Shown piece after piece: positions 18,601-28,100 of a stretch of DNA of 64,000 nt. Each line of letters opens with the position of its first letter. Position 1 is the first letter of the stretch. The notes beneath the pieces were generated by a model that was not told where the DNA came from, made no database searches, and was given only the letters and a program-made list of their open reading frames with translations. The DNA is from Thermoflavifilum sp. (GTDB lineage Bacteria; Bacteroidota; Bacteroidia; Chitinophagales; Chitinophagaceae), in contig JAIMAQ010000005.1 of NCBI GenBank assembly GCA_023511875.1, positions 62,001 to 126,000 of the forward strand, in the 5' to 3' direction. Position numbers and translations under genes: made by a program.

Positions 18601-19415
18601 ACACGAATTTTTGCAATGCGCCGGTGGATAGTGAGAAGGTGTTACGGGTAGCCAGTAATGTAAGGGCGAATTTTTCGGTAGGGAAGATAGGATGTGCGCC
18701 GTATGAGGCGGTTTTTGAGAATAGGAGTGAAGGGGGTATAGGATTTGAGTGGGATTTTGGGGATGGGAGCAGCAGTAATGAGGTAAGTCCGGTTCATTTG
18801 TACAGCAAGGCTGGGGAGTATATAGTGCGGTTGATAGCGAGTGATAGTACGACGTGCAATAAGGCAGACACGATGGTAGATACGATACGGGTATATGGGC
18901 GTCCGGTATCGGATTTTGTAGTGAGTCCGGTGCCGCCGCAGGAGAATGTAGCGGAGGTATTTACGAATTTAAGTCAGGGGGGAGTGAGATGGTGGTGGGA
19001 TTTTGGGGATGGGAGTGGGGATACGACATACAATACGAGTCATTTATATTCGGCGAGTGGGCAGTATGAGGCATGTTTACGGGTGGCCAATGAGTGGGGA
19101 TGTGAAGATACGAGTTGTCGGGTGGTGGAGGCGTTGATACATCCGATGTTTGATGTGCCGAGTGCGTTTTCACCGAATGGGGATGGGGTGAATGATAAGT
19201 TTTTGGTGAGGGGATATGGGATAGGGAGGTTTGAGATAGAGATATACAATCGGTGGGGGCAGAAGGTGTATGAGAGTCGGGATATCAATCAAGGATGGGA
19301 TGGTACATATCGAGGCAAGCCACAACCGATGGATGCCTATGCCTATGTAATCCATATCCAATTTACCGACGGTAGGCAGACAACTAAAACCGGGAGTGTA
19401 ACGTTATTGAGATGA
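15621..19415 (+). CDS. T9SS type B cargo: beta-propeller, PKD repeats and CHU_C domain (copy 1)
   Basis: Large secreted surface protein, up to 1264 residues. A signal peptide lies around residues 37-55 (hydrophobic MGLCMLSCPLF, then FSSAQ), so the true start may be the ATG at 15705 or 15729. Next comes a Bacteroidota N-terminal domain (QENKGQWPTQVKYRADMG; HPSSTQYNYFIGNDPAHW). SBBP-type beta-propeller repeats follow (ATYDAQGNFYAGGIV, YATYLGGSGNEQPHSL, NIYVAGATSSSDL). Four PKD-like repeats carry WDFEDGSG or WDFGDGS motifs, and a gliding-motility-associated CHU_C domain ends the protein (SAFSPNGDGVNDKF, IYNRWGQKVYES). From residue 820 to 1252 the DNA appears identical to copy 2 and has foreign-looking codon use. 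Adhesion or another surface role is likely; ligand unknown. Confidence 0.93.
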   Translation: MNIMVYHLHRIFGHIQHRIQGRATSIGSMIAIERWGMIQFMGLCMLSCPLFSSAQSSFGDISFQENKGQWPTQVKYRADMGGGAYVLLKQHGYGVVMYDTADMHRLWSIVHGGEYSSAASPLHRPRSRFPQALSSPAQPAFPITLHGVYYEVQFLNSQPTSFKTDHPSSTQYNYFIGNDPAHWASHVQGYGGITYERVYPHIDVRLYTEAGRLKSDWILYPGARVRDIQLQYEGVTKLEVKKGNLLLKTAIGTVTELEPFCYQYVRGQRQQIACKYILHDLQVGFQIMGTYDPQLPLIIDPVVVFATFTGSTADNWGFTATYDAQGNFYAGGIVFGDTGSYPVTPGAFQQTYGGGVSESGYYGYDMAIAKFDPLGRKLLYATYLGGSGNEQPHSLIVDHQGNLIIAGRTNSSDFPHDITYGPRGGYDIAVAKLSADGSRLIHGVVIGGSNNDGVNITFEKEAGTVSLMQNYGDDGRSEVIVDEQDNVYVASCTQSANFPVTPGVFQSRKGDNTAPHQGSNTIRTPNGPLSIPYSYFDQDAVILKFHPDLTLSWASYLGGSGNDAAYVIDLDLQGNIYVAGATSSSDLPAGRQSGAVLQPNYQGGDVDGFVAEISNDGSTLLRRTYLGTTGIDEVYGLALDRQGYPYVCGTTTGNWPVVNAQYVEPGGKQFIAKLKPDLSGYVYATTFGTNSANPNISPVAFLVDRCENVYVSGWGGALNTNLNYIHGGSTTAGMTLTPDALQKTTDGSDFYFFVLKRDASGLLYASYWGGAGILEHVDGGTSRFDPQGVIYEAVCGGCRGLSNEPVTPGVWSPFNRSSNCNEVALKIAFNLSGVHVGLKSVGGDTSGCVPFTVQIEDTAGLAKRYVWDFEDGSGEVVTTQGSQQHTYTRVGRYRVMVVGIDSSSCNVADTGYMWVKVGDNPARIGFLIEKVGPCTSWQYRFINTSVAMGGGAFTDSSFEWDFGDGSGIVRSGVDTLEHGYGSAGVYGVKLRLIDTNFCNAPVDSEKVLRVASNVRANFSVGKIGCAPYEAVFENRSEGGIGFEWDFGDGSSSNEVSPVHLYSKAGEYIVRLIASDSTTCNKADTMVDTIRVYGRPVSDFVVSPVPPQENVAEVFTNLSQGGVRWWWDFGDGSGDTTYNTSHLYSASGQYEACLRVANEWGCEDTSCRVVEALIHPMFDVPSAFSPNGDGVNDKFLVRGYGIGRFEIEIYNRWGQKVYESRDINQGWDGTYRGKPQPMDAYAYVIHIQFTDGRQTTKTGSVTLLR
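18078..19377 (+). repeat. 1300-bp duplicated 3' module, copy 1
   Basis: Direct repeat with 22087-23386 at a constant offset of 4009 bases. I found no difference and no indel by reading both copies line by line. The left edge is at TGCAATGAGG (the preceding bases AAC versus ATG differ) and the right edge at GACGGTAGGC (then AGA versus GCA). It encodes four PKD-like repeats plus almost all of the CHU_C sorting domain, ending 12 codons before the stop. Coding-strand composition is G-rich and C-poor up to about 19285; the last roughly 90 bases look like the rest of the gene. Confidence 0.95.
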
Positions 19416-19503
19416 TGATCTTCATGGTATATCAATTGAGGCAAATTTTTTCAAGCCCAACACGTATGAAAATCGTAAGTTTAGCAAATGGAGCAATGCT
19501 ACG

Positions 19504-22500
19504 ATGAAACATGCAAAAGACTGTGCTGCATTCATTCTGGCTGGGAATGGTATTTTTCCACACTCAGTCGAAACTAAAAGACGCTTGCTAAACTCTTTCG
19601 GCGAGTTGGGCAGCTATTGGATTTTCTGGAGCTTCATCCTATTCGTCGTAGCCTGTAAACAGGTCTACGGGCAAGCAACAAACACCACTCTAGATGCTGG
19701 TTCACCCTTTGGCCAAGAGCAGGCAAGCTCGCCCGCAGGTCTGGCAGCGCCGCCGGCCAATGCTTTTCCTCCCTTGCTTTTCGTTAAAAATCAAGGACAA
19801 TGGGATGCAGATATTTTATATCGAGCCAATTTGCCAGGCAATGGGCAGCTATTTCTACGGTCAAACAGCATAGCCGTCACCATTTTTAATCCTGAAGACA
19901 TAGAAAATATTTCTCACCAGTATCATCCCGATGGCAATGCTACAGCTCAAGAAGAGGGAAATACGGGTGCTATGCGTACCCAGGGGAAAGCTTTATCCTC
20001 ACAAAATCAAGACTTGCGCTGGGTTGTTCACGGACAGATGTATGAAATACATTTTGCCGAGGCTAATCCTCAACCTCAGATTGTAGCCGATCATCCGAGC
20101 ACTACGTACTACAACTATTTTATCGGCAACGATCCAGCTCGCTGGGCTACACATGTGCAGGCTTTTGAAGCCGTTACCTATCAGCAGCTATATCCCCATA
20201 TCGACTTACGCGTATTTTCTTCTGCTTCCCAACTTACCTATGATTTAATCGTTTATCCGGGCGGCAATCCCAACCAAGTCGTTATGCATTATCAAGGGGC
20301 AGATAAAATAGAGGTAAAAAAAGGTAAACTCATCATATCAACCCATTATGGCCAAATCGAGGAACAGATGCCTTATGCTTACCAATATGTAGGTAATGAA
20401 AAGCGCACCGTGAATTGCAAGTTTCGGGTAAAAGGAAATCAGGTGCAGTTTCATTTTCCGAATCCTGAACAATGGGATAGACGTTACCCATTAATTATTG
20501 ATCCCACCATTGTGTTTTCTTCTTTTACCGGCTCAAGGGCTGATAACTGGGGATATACCGCTACATACGATGCGCAAGGCAACATGTATGTGGGTGGTAT
20601 TGTGTTTGGGCAAGGTTATCCTACCTTACCCACCAATCCTGGCCCCTTTCAAAGCAGCTTTGCCGGTGGATCGTCTTATGAAGGGAATGCGTACGGATTT
20701 GATATGGGGATCAGCAAATTTAGCCCTAATGGCAGAACGCTGTTGTATGCCACTTATGTGGGTGGGTCGGGTAATGAACAGCCCCATAGCTTGGTGGTAA
20801 ATAGCCAGGGAAATTTAATCATTGCCGGGAGAACAAATTCATATAACTACCCTGTCTATCCGCAAGGCAACAAAGTAGGACCTACTGGAGGGTGGGATAT
20901 TGTTGTCACCGAGTTAAATGCTACTGGTACTGCCCTTATCGGCTCTATGGTTATTGGCGGAAGAAACGATGATGGGGTGAATATCACTTCCAATCGTGCT
21001 TCAGGCACTGTTGGTTTGCTGCGTAATTATGGCGATGATGGTCGCAGCGAGGTGATTGTAGACAATGCAGGCTACGTGTATGTAGCCAGCAGTACTCAGT
21101 CGGCCGATTTCCCTACGACAGCTGGCGTTTTCCAGCCCAATAAGGGAGATCCTGCTAATTCCGTTACTCGAAGGGGGCGTGGAAGCCCCATAACATATAA
21201 TCAGCAAGATGGAGTGGTCATTAAACTCAAGCCCGATCTTTCCGGAATCGTGTGGAGTAGCTTTTTGGGTGGAAATGGAGATGATGCAGCATTTGTATTA
21301 AAATTAGATGCCTCAGGCAATTTATATGTGGCTGGTGCTACGAACAGTACCAATCTAGAGCGTTTGGCCACCAATCCTTCGGGAGTGATTCAAAATAGCT
21401 TCCAGGGAGGCGATGCCGATGGATTTATCGCTGAAATCACCAACGACGGATCTAAACTATTGCGACTGACTTATTTGGGTACTCGTGGAGCAGATGAGAT
21501 TTATGGCATTGCTCTCGACCGAAACGGATTTATATATGTGTGTGGCACTACCACTGGCAACTGGCCTGTGATCAATGCACAATATTTTAATCAGGGGGCT
21601 AAACAATTCATTGCCAAACTACAACCCGACCTAAGCGCTTATGTTTATTCCACTACCTTTGGGAGTGTTAATGCTACTATGCCTAATATTTCTCCAGTGG
21701 CTTTTTTGGTAGATCGGTGTGAGAATGTTTACGTTTCGGGCTGGGGTGGTGGGGTTTGCGTGAATAACCTTTATTATGAGATTGCAGGAACGTATGGCAT
21801 GCCCATTACCCCAGATGCCATAAAAAAGACCACAGACGGGCGTGATTTTTACTTTTTTGTTCTAGAACGCAATGCTACCAATATCCTGTATGGGAGCTTT
21901 TTTGGGCAGGATGGAGGATGTACCGACCATGTAGATGGAGGTACCAGCCGTTTTGATCCCAATGGGATTATCTATCAGGCTATTTGTGCCAACTGTGGAG
22001 GCGGAGCTATTTTCCCCACTACACCGGGCGTGTGGTCGCCTTCTAATCCCACGCTTCGTCCCGGCAATCCCTATCAAGGCGCCATGTGCAATGAGGTAGC
22101 GTTGAAGATAGCGTTTAATTTAAGTGGGGTGCATGTTGGGTTAAAGTCAGTAGGGGGAGATACGAGTGGATGTGTGCCGTTTACGGTACAGATAGAGGAT
22201 ACGGCGGGGTTGGCGAAGCGGTATGTGTGGGATTTTGAGGATGGGAGTGGAGAGGTAGTGACGACACAGGGCAGCCAGCAGCATACGTATACGCGGGTAG
22301 GACGGTATCGGGTGATGGTGGTAGGGATAGATTCGAGCAGTTGCAATGTAGCCGATACGGGTTATATGTGGGTGAAGGTAGGAGATAATCCGGCGCGGAT
22401 AGGATTTTTGATAGAGAAGGTAGGGCCGTGTACGAGTTGGCAGTATCGGTTTATCAATACGAGTGTAGCGATGGGAGGAGGGGCGTTTACGGATAGTTCG

Positions 22501-23424
22501 TTTGAGTGGGATTTTGGGGATGGGAGTGGGATTGTACGCAGTGGGGTAGACACGTTGGAGCATGGATATGGGTCGGCGGGGGTGTATGGGGTGAAGTTAC
22601 GGTTGATAGACACGAATTTTTGCAATGCGCCGGTGGATAGTGAGAAGGTGTTACGGGTAGCCAGTAATGTAAGGGCGAATTTTTCGGTAGGGAAGATAGG
22701 ATGTGCGCCGTATGAGGCGGTTTTTGAGAATAGGAGTGAAGGGGGTATAGGATTTGAGTGGGATTTTGGGGATGGGAGCAGCAGTAATGAGGTAAGTCCG
22801 GTTCATTTGTACAGCAAGGCTGGGGAGTATATAGTGCGGTTGATAGCGAGTGATAGTACGACGTGCAATAAGGCAGACACGATGGTAGATACGATACGGG
22901 TATATGGGCGTCCGGTATCGGATTTTGTAGTGAGTCCGGTGCCGCCGCAGGAGAATGTAGCGGAGGTATTTACGAATTTAAGTCAGGGGGGAGTGAGATG
23001 GTGGTGGGATTTTGGGGATGGGAGTGGGGATACGACATACAATACGAGTCATTTATATTCGGCGAGTGGGCAGTATGAGGCATGTTTACGGGTGGCCAAT
23101 GAGTGGGGATGTGAAGATACGAGTTGTCGGGTGGTGGAGGCGTTGATACATCCGATGTTTGATGTGCCGAGTGCGTTTTCACCGAATGGGGATGGGGTGA
23201 ATGATAAGTTTTTGGTGAGGGGATATGGGATAGGGAGGTTTGAGATAGAGATATACAATCGGTGGGGGCAGAAGGTGTATGAGAGTCGGGATATCAATCA
23301 AGGATGGGATGGTACATATCGAGGCAAGCCACAACCGATGGATGCCTATGCCTATGTAATCCATATCCAATTTACCGACGGTAGGCGCATCACCCGAACT
23401 GGTAACGTCACTTTATTACGGTAA
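19504..23424 (+). CDS. T9SS type B cargo: beta-propeller, PKD repeats and CHU_C domain (copy 2)
   Basis: Paralogue of the preceding gene, 1306 residues, with the same domain order. A long N-terminal region holds a hydrophobic signal segment (YWIFWSFILFVVACKQVYGQ, about residues 38-57), so the real start may be further in than the ATG at 19504. The N-terminal domain (LFVKNQGQWDADILYRANL; HPSTTYYNYFIGNDPARW) and propeller repeats (ATYDAQGNMYVGGIV, YATYVGGSGNEQPHSL) are clearly homologous to copy 1, but differ at many positions and in indels. Residues 862-1294 repeat copy 1 exactly, then the last 12 residues differ again (RITRTGNVTLLR). It is expected to be secreted by T9SS and held on the cell surface, using the PorP/SprF protein encoded next door. 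Confidence 0.93.
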   Translation: MKHAKDCAAFILAGNGIFPHSVETKRRLLNSFGELGSYWIFWSFILFVVACKQVYGQATNTTLDAGSPFGQEQASSPAGLAAPPANAFPPLLFVKNQGQWDADILYRANLPGNGQLFLRSNSIAVTIFNPEDIENISHQYHPDGNATAQEEGNTGAMRTQGKALSSQNQDLRWVVHGQMYEIHFAEANPQPQIVADHPSTTYYNYFIGNDPARWATHVQAFEAVTYQQLYPHIDLRVFSSASQLTYDLIVYPGGNPNQVVMHYQGADKIEVKKGKLIISTHYGQIEEQMPYAYQYVGNEKRTVNCKFRVKGNQVQFHFPNPEQWDRRYPLIIDPTIVFSSFTGSRADNWGYTATYDAQGNMYVGGIVFGQGYPTLPTNPGPFQSSFAGGSSYEGNAYGFDMGISKFSPNGRTLLYATYVGGSGNEQPHSLVVNSQGNLIIAGRTNSYNYPVYPQGNKVGPTGGWDIVVTELNATGTALIGSMVIGGRNDDGVNITSNRASGTVGLLRNYGDDGRSEVIVDNAGYVYVASSTQSADFPTTAGVFQPNKGDPANSVTRRGRGSPITYNQQDGVVIKLKPDLSGIVWSSFLGGNGDDAAFVLKLDASGNLYVAGATNSTNLERLATNPSGVIQNSFQGGDADGFIAEITNDGSKLLRLTYLGTRGADEIYGIALDRNGFIYVCGTTTGNWPVINAQYFNQGAKQFIAKLQPDLSAYVYSTTFGSVNATMPNISPVAFLVDRCENVYVSGWGGGVCVNNLYYEIAGTYGMPITPDAIKKTTDGRDFYFFVLERNATNILYGSFFGQDGGCTDHVDGGTSRFDPNGIIYQAICANCGGGAIFPTTPGVWSPSNPTLRPGNPYQGAMCNEVALKIAFNLSGVHVGLKSVGGDTSGCVPFTVQIEDTAGLAKRYVWDFEDGSGEVVTTQGSQQHTYTRVGRYRVMVVGIDSSSCNVADTGYMWVKVGDNPARIGFLIEKVGPCTSWQYRFINTSVAMGGGAFTDSSFEWDFGDGSGIVRSGVDTLEHGYGSAGVYGVKLRLIDTNFCNAPVDSEKVLRVASNVRANFSVGKIGCAPYEAVFENRSEGGIGFEWDFGDGSSSNEVSPVHLYSKAGEYIVRLIASDSTTCNKADTMVDTIRVYGRPVSDFVVSPVPPQENVAEVFTNLSQGGVRWWWDFGDGSGDTTYNTSHLYSASGQYEACLRVANEWGCEDTSCRVVEALIHPMFDVPSAFSPNGDGVNDKFLVRGYGIGRFEIEIYNRWGQKVYESRDINQGWDGTYRGKPQPMDAYAYVIHIQFTDGRRITRTGNVTLLR
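22087..23386 (+). repeat. 1300-bp duplicated 3' module, copy 2
   Basis: Second copy of the module at 18078-19377, offset 4009 bases, apparently identical. The switch from ordinary to G-rich codon use coincides with its left edge. It stays in frame with both host genes, entering at a Cys codon. Confidence 0.95.
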
Positions 23425-23444
23425 CCCTTTATTCAGAACAAACT

Positions 23445-24521
23445 ATGTATACCATTGCATCAAGCAGCCGATTGAATCGGTATAAAAAAGCCAGAAGCCA
23501 GATTGGGCTTTTACTTCTTGGCTTATTCACTTTTGCCGGTATGTGGAGAGGTGCGAGCGCTCAAGATCTTCATTTCTCTCAATATTTTTCTGCGCCTTTG
23601 TTGACCAATCCGGCCAATACAGGTTTTATCCCTGATGCTAATTATCGGTTCGGTATAGATTATCGAAATCAATGGACTACTATTCCCGTTCCCTATCGTA
23701 CCATGTCGGCTTTTGGAGATGCACAGCTTTTGCGTAATCAGCTCACCTATGGTTGGGTGGGTGTTGGGGCTGTAGTGTTGCAAGATGTGGCAGGAAGTGG
23801 TGATTTAACCTCTACCAAAATTTATGGTTCGATTGCTTATCATCAACTACTAGGTTTGGGCAGCTTGCTTTCTGCAGGATTTAATGTGGGTTATGCCCGA
23901 AAAAGCGTAAACTTGAGTAAGCTCACTTTCGATGACCAATGGAATGGGAAATTTTTTGATGCCAGCTTACCTTCTGGTGAATATAGCGCTATCACACAAA
24001 CCAGCATCAGCTATGTAGATCTCCAGGCTGGATTAAATTATGCCTATTTTCCAAACGATCATGTGTATGTCAATTTAGGCTTTTCGGCGCAACACCTGAA
24101 TACTCCACGAGAAACTTTTTACAGTGGCGATAATCGTATTCCTCGGCGTTATATTGGCTTTGTCAATGCAAGTATTCAGTTGTCGAATATGGTCATCATC
24201 AATCCAAATGGTTATTATTCTTTTCAATCGGGAGCACATGAATTAGTAGCAGGGGGTTATTTGCAAGTCAATCTTTCTGGTAATGGTGCTCAGCAATTGT
24301 TAGGAGGCGTATACTATCGTGTTGGCGATGCTTTGATCCCTATGGTAGGTTATCAGTTAAACAACCTGAGGTTAATGTTTAGTTATGATGCAACGATGTC
24401 GGCCTTGGGTTCGAATATTCAACATAATGGTGCTTATGAAGTATCTTTGGTATATCAAGGATTGTATCAGAATACTAACTACCGTCATGAAGAGAAAAAG
24501 TTTCGCTGTCCCAGCTTTTAG
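23445..24521 (+). CDS. PorP/SprF family T9SS membrane protein (cluster A)
   Basis: Outer-membrane protein of the PorP/SprF family. In Flavobacterium johnsoniae the family member SprF is required for secretion of the type B cargo SprB. It has 358 residues. A signal segment (LLLLGLFTFAGMWRGASAQ) is followed by the family opening DLHFSQYFSAPLLTNPANTG and YRNQWTTIPVPYRTMSAFGD, then barrel strands with alternating hydrophobic residues and LSKLTFDDQW. It starts 20 bases after the copy 2 cargo gene, so co-transcription with the cargo is likely. It overlaps the next gene by 35 bases. Confidence 0.94.
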   Translation: MYTIASSSRLNRYKKARSQIGLLLLGLFTFAGMWRGASAQDLHFSQYFSAPLLTNPANTGFIPDANYRFGIDYRNQWTTIPVPYRTMSAFGDAQLLRNQLTYGWVGVGAVVLQDVAGSGDLTSTKIYGSIAYHQLLGLGSLLSAGFNVGYARKSVNLSKLTFDDQWNGKFFDASLPSGEYSAITQTSISYVDLQAGLNYAYFPNDHVYVNLGFSAQHLNTPRETFYSGDNRIPRRYIGFVNASIQLSNMVIINPNGYYSFQSGAHELVAGGYLQVNLSGNGAQQLLGGVYYRVGDALIPMVGYQLNNLRLMFSYDATMSALGSNIQHNGAYEVSLVYQGLYQNTNYRHEEKKFRCPSF

Positions 24522-25125
24522 TAGTTATTTCATCACATGTTCATTTGTGTGTATCATTGCTTTTTTTCATCAGGTGCATGCACAAGATAGGTCGATGTAC
24601 GTTCCTGCTCATCAGCGAGATTATTCACAGGAAAATGATGGAGTTCCCGCTTCTTCTTCAAACTCTTCTCGTTTTTTTGTGGGGGGTAACGTAGAACTTT
24701 CTTTCTCGAGCAATTATAGTTATGTGGGCATTTCTCCACTCATTGGCTATCGGCTTACACCTTGGTTTTCCCCAGGTGTCAATCTCAATCTAAATTTTGT
24801 TTCAGATAAAACAGTACCTTATCAGACAACAAATTATACAACTATTGGTGCGGGTGTTTTCACACGCTTCTTCCCATTCCAATGGTTATATTTACAAGTA
24901 CAACCAGAGTATAATCAATATCAAGTAAAGGTAAAAAGCGGTGGCAGTATTATCGATAAGCAAACTTATCATGTATTTAGCTTGCTGATGGGTGGTGGAT
25001 ATATTCAACGAATCAGCGAGAATTCATATTTTAATTTTGGGATATTGTATGATGTGATTCAGAACCCGCACTCACCTTATTATGGCATTCCGGTGATACA
25101 AGGAGGAATGAATATAGGATTTTGA
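24487..25125 (+). CDS. outer membrane beta-barrel protein
   Basis: Small outer-membrane barrel of 212 residues from the ATG at 24487 (MKRKSFAVPAF). This start overlaps the end of the PorP/SprF gene by 35 bases, which suggests translational coupling. A signal peptide (hydrophobic SSYFITCSFVCIIAFFHQVHA) is followed by a polar linker and barrel-like strands (NVELSFSSNYSYVGISPLIGYRLT, read in parts). It ends in GGMNIGF with a C-terminal Phe, as in many outer-membrane barrels. No specific family is recognised beyond a general Bacteroidota OmpA/OmpW-like barrel. Its position suggests a role in export or surface display of the cluster A proteins. The stop abuts that of the next gene (TGATCA). Confidence 0.8.
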   Translation: MKRKSFAVPAFSSYFITCSFVCIIAFFHQVHAQDRSMYVPAHQRDYSQENDGVPASSSNSSRFFVGGNVELSFSSNYSYVGISPLIGYRLTPWFSPGVNLNLNFVSDKTVPYQTTNYTTIGAGVFTRFFPFQWLYLQVQPEYNQYQVKVKSGGSIIDKQTYHVFSLLMGGGYIQRISENSYFNFGILYDVIQNPHSPYYGIPVIQGGMNIGF

Positions 25126-28100
25126 TCATAATCCTTGCTTGTATTCTGGATGTGCTTTTATTAATTTTTCGTAATGATGACGGTAAGCTCTATTCCATTT
25201 TCTTCCCATAATACTGCTTCCTATGCCACTTTCTACGGCTTTTACCCAGTAATTGAAGAAAGATAAATGAGGATTCCTTCTATAAAATACTAAACCAGAT
25301 CGATGAAAGTTTTTTGAACGCAGGATCAGGTTGGCCAGGAAATTTTCTACTCCAGAATATAATTTCTTCCCAGTACTATCTTTTTCTCGGTTTAATGAAA
25401 TTCTCAGTTGATCATAATATAAATTCATATTCCCTGTAATGATATAGGCGTTACCTCTTGCTTGCATGCTTGCGTGTTGAATATTTCCAGATATTACCCA
25501 TGCATGAAACCACGATTCAAGCATGGGGTTAAATAAAGAGAAAGCAAATGGTGATGATTGCACCTGAAAAGTAAATAAATGAAGAGGTGAGTGGATATCT
25601 TCTAGATAATGTAATTGTATGATTGGTTGATCCATGAGTTTACCCTTAGCTGTAATTTGCAGGTAGCTGGCTTGTGATGGTTGTGATGTGAAGGGAGATA
25701 TGGTTGCATCAATATCATTAAACCAAACAGTAACAGGCTTGCCAGTTTGTGGAGCTACTTCTGTGTAAGCAGCATATCCTTCAACGATATTCCATTTGTG
25801 TATATCCACTCGAAATGGAAGTAGTTGTGCCACTCCCCCAGGGAGTGGTTTTATAGCTGCTTCATTGAGTGGAAGTCGTTTATCACGATAAGCTTTAAGT
25901 ATTGGTCGATATAGCCGAAAAGAATCGGCCTTTACCAGATGATCTTGCCACCAGCGTATAGGTTGAAAATTGTATAGTTGCCATTTAGATGAGCTAAATT
26001 GAATATAGTCTTTTTGCCAGCTGAGTTGCTCTTCGAATTGCTGTAGATTTAGAGCAGGATAAAATTGCAGGCTATCGCATGTAAGAATTTTTTGATGAGC
26101 ATCGTAGGTATTGTTCCAAACATGTAATATCCAAACTGGGTTTTGGTATGTACAGGTGGTAATTTGCCAACGAGCATGAGGAGAAATAGAAAAAATGTGT
26201 TGCCAAAAATTAGAATGGGTATTGGTAAGTTGAAAGTTGTAAAATTTTCCAGAACCATTTACGAGCCAATCCTCTTGTTGAAGATTAAGTTTTTGCAAAT
26301 TCAACGAATCGAGCGAAAGGTGCCACACATCATTTCCAGTGGGAGCCGTTGTGTAAGACAATTGGGAACCATTTACATTCAATGTTTGTACGTGAATGTA
26401 CTTATTTGTTTGAGGTTGTTGTATATGTAGTGAAGAAATATCGGCTTGAACATGTTGAGCAACTGTGGTCACTTGATTATTGTTTTCAGTGAGAGTGAAA
26501 TTGTATAGTAAGGCGTTGGCATGGGCAGAAATACTAGTGGAGTCTCGGTTAACGATAAATATTTGTGCATCGGTTATCTGTAAGCTATCGGCCTGGATGG
26601 GAATAACCTTCATTGTTGGTGATGTATGAGGGAATTGTGTAGTAGCCATATATTGGAAATGAGGTGCCTGGATATGGATATATTTTAGATGATATAGCCC
26701 AGTTTGGATTTCATGTTGATTGGTATTCTGCGTCAACCAGGACAAAGTAGGAATGTAAATCTGCAGGGAATCTGAGGTGCTTGAAGTATATGATACTTGA
26801 GTTACTGTTGACTCATGATGCTTGTGTAGTTGAAATTGTTGAAAACGAATATGTCTGTTATTCAAAAATAACTGACCATCTTTACCGAAAATATTAAAAT
26901 TTTGTAATCTAATTTTGTTGGGTGTTACAAGCAATGAATCGAGGTTGGCTTTTATTAGGTGGAGATTAATCTTTTGCTGTTGCTTGTCATTACTCAATGT
27001 GCATGCAGTTTCTCCTGCAATAAGGCGTTGAATAAAAATATTTGCTTTTTTTGGTCTTTCAGCTAAACTCATATTCGAATTTTGCCAATTAATCTTTGCC
27101 GATTGCCATCCAAGTTGGCTAATTTGTATAATATGTTTGCCAGAATCATTTTTTGCTTTTCCTATGCTATCTACAAAACATGTAGAGCAAGAAAAATCTA
27201 ATCCATTTTCATGTGTGATATGAAATAGATTTGCTTCGATATGGTGGTCATCTATAGATAATCCCTCAGCATATCCTGCCACTGATGGCATGTGAAAATC
27301 AATTGATCCTATTTTGGCATGGCGTAAATTGGGTTTATAAGTGTTTCTAAATTGTTGAATATGGATAGACGCATCGACATCTTTTGCATCTATTTTTTGG
27401 TTAGGTTCTTGTAGGGTAATTCTCCCATTTTGTATATCGAGAGATTGTATGTTTTGCAGAAATGGAAAATTGTGCTTATTGAAATACGTTAAATACGTTG
27501 TAGGTATTAAGTTAATAGAATTGTTCGAAGAGGATTTATGTTTAACCAGGAAGATATTTGGAGATAATAAAATAAGCGATGATGGATTCAGTTTTCTTTT
27601 AGATATCAACATATTAATATTTACCCGTGGCAAGATCATGCTTGAAGCATTCAGGTAAAATTGATTATTATTCTTTTTGTTGTTATGATGAAGCTTGGGT
27701 TGAATGAGGGTAAGGGTATCTTGACGGAGAAGAAGTTGTCTTAAAGAAAAATCCCACGAGTTATCTGAGCTGTGAAATTGATATTGGTGCATATCAATTG
27801 TAGCTTGTTGAATGCTAAACGGGTTTTTACTTTTAGCATCAAATATGATATGACTTAGAGCAAGCTGTTGATTGCCTCCTGTGAGCAGGTATTTTGTAGA
27901 TGTACCACCTGCATGAATTTGTAGAGAAGCATTTTGGATAATCGCCTGATGGATAATGGCACGATCTGTAATTCGTGACAGAACATGTTGTATGCTCTGG
28001 TTTGTATCTAATATGGATGTTGATAAATGCTGAAGGCTGAGGTGGATATCTATATATGCTTGTTTCACCACCAGAGAATCGCTTTGTATGGTTTTGTTGA

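Noticed and set aside
18138-19361. Several long antisense frames in the duplicated module, repeated at 22147-23370
   Set aside because: They are by-products of the G-rich, C-poor coding strand, which removes stop codons from the other strand. Their products are low-complexity (Pro, Ser, Thr, Arg, Tyr) and show no domain.
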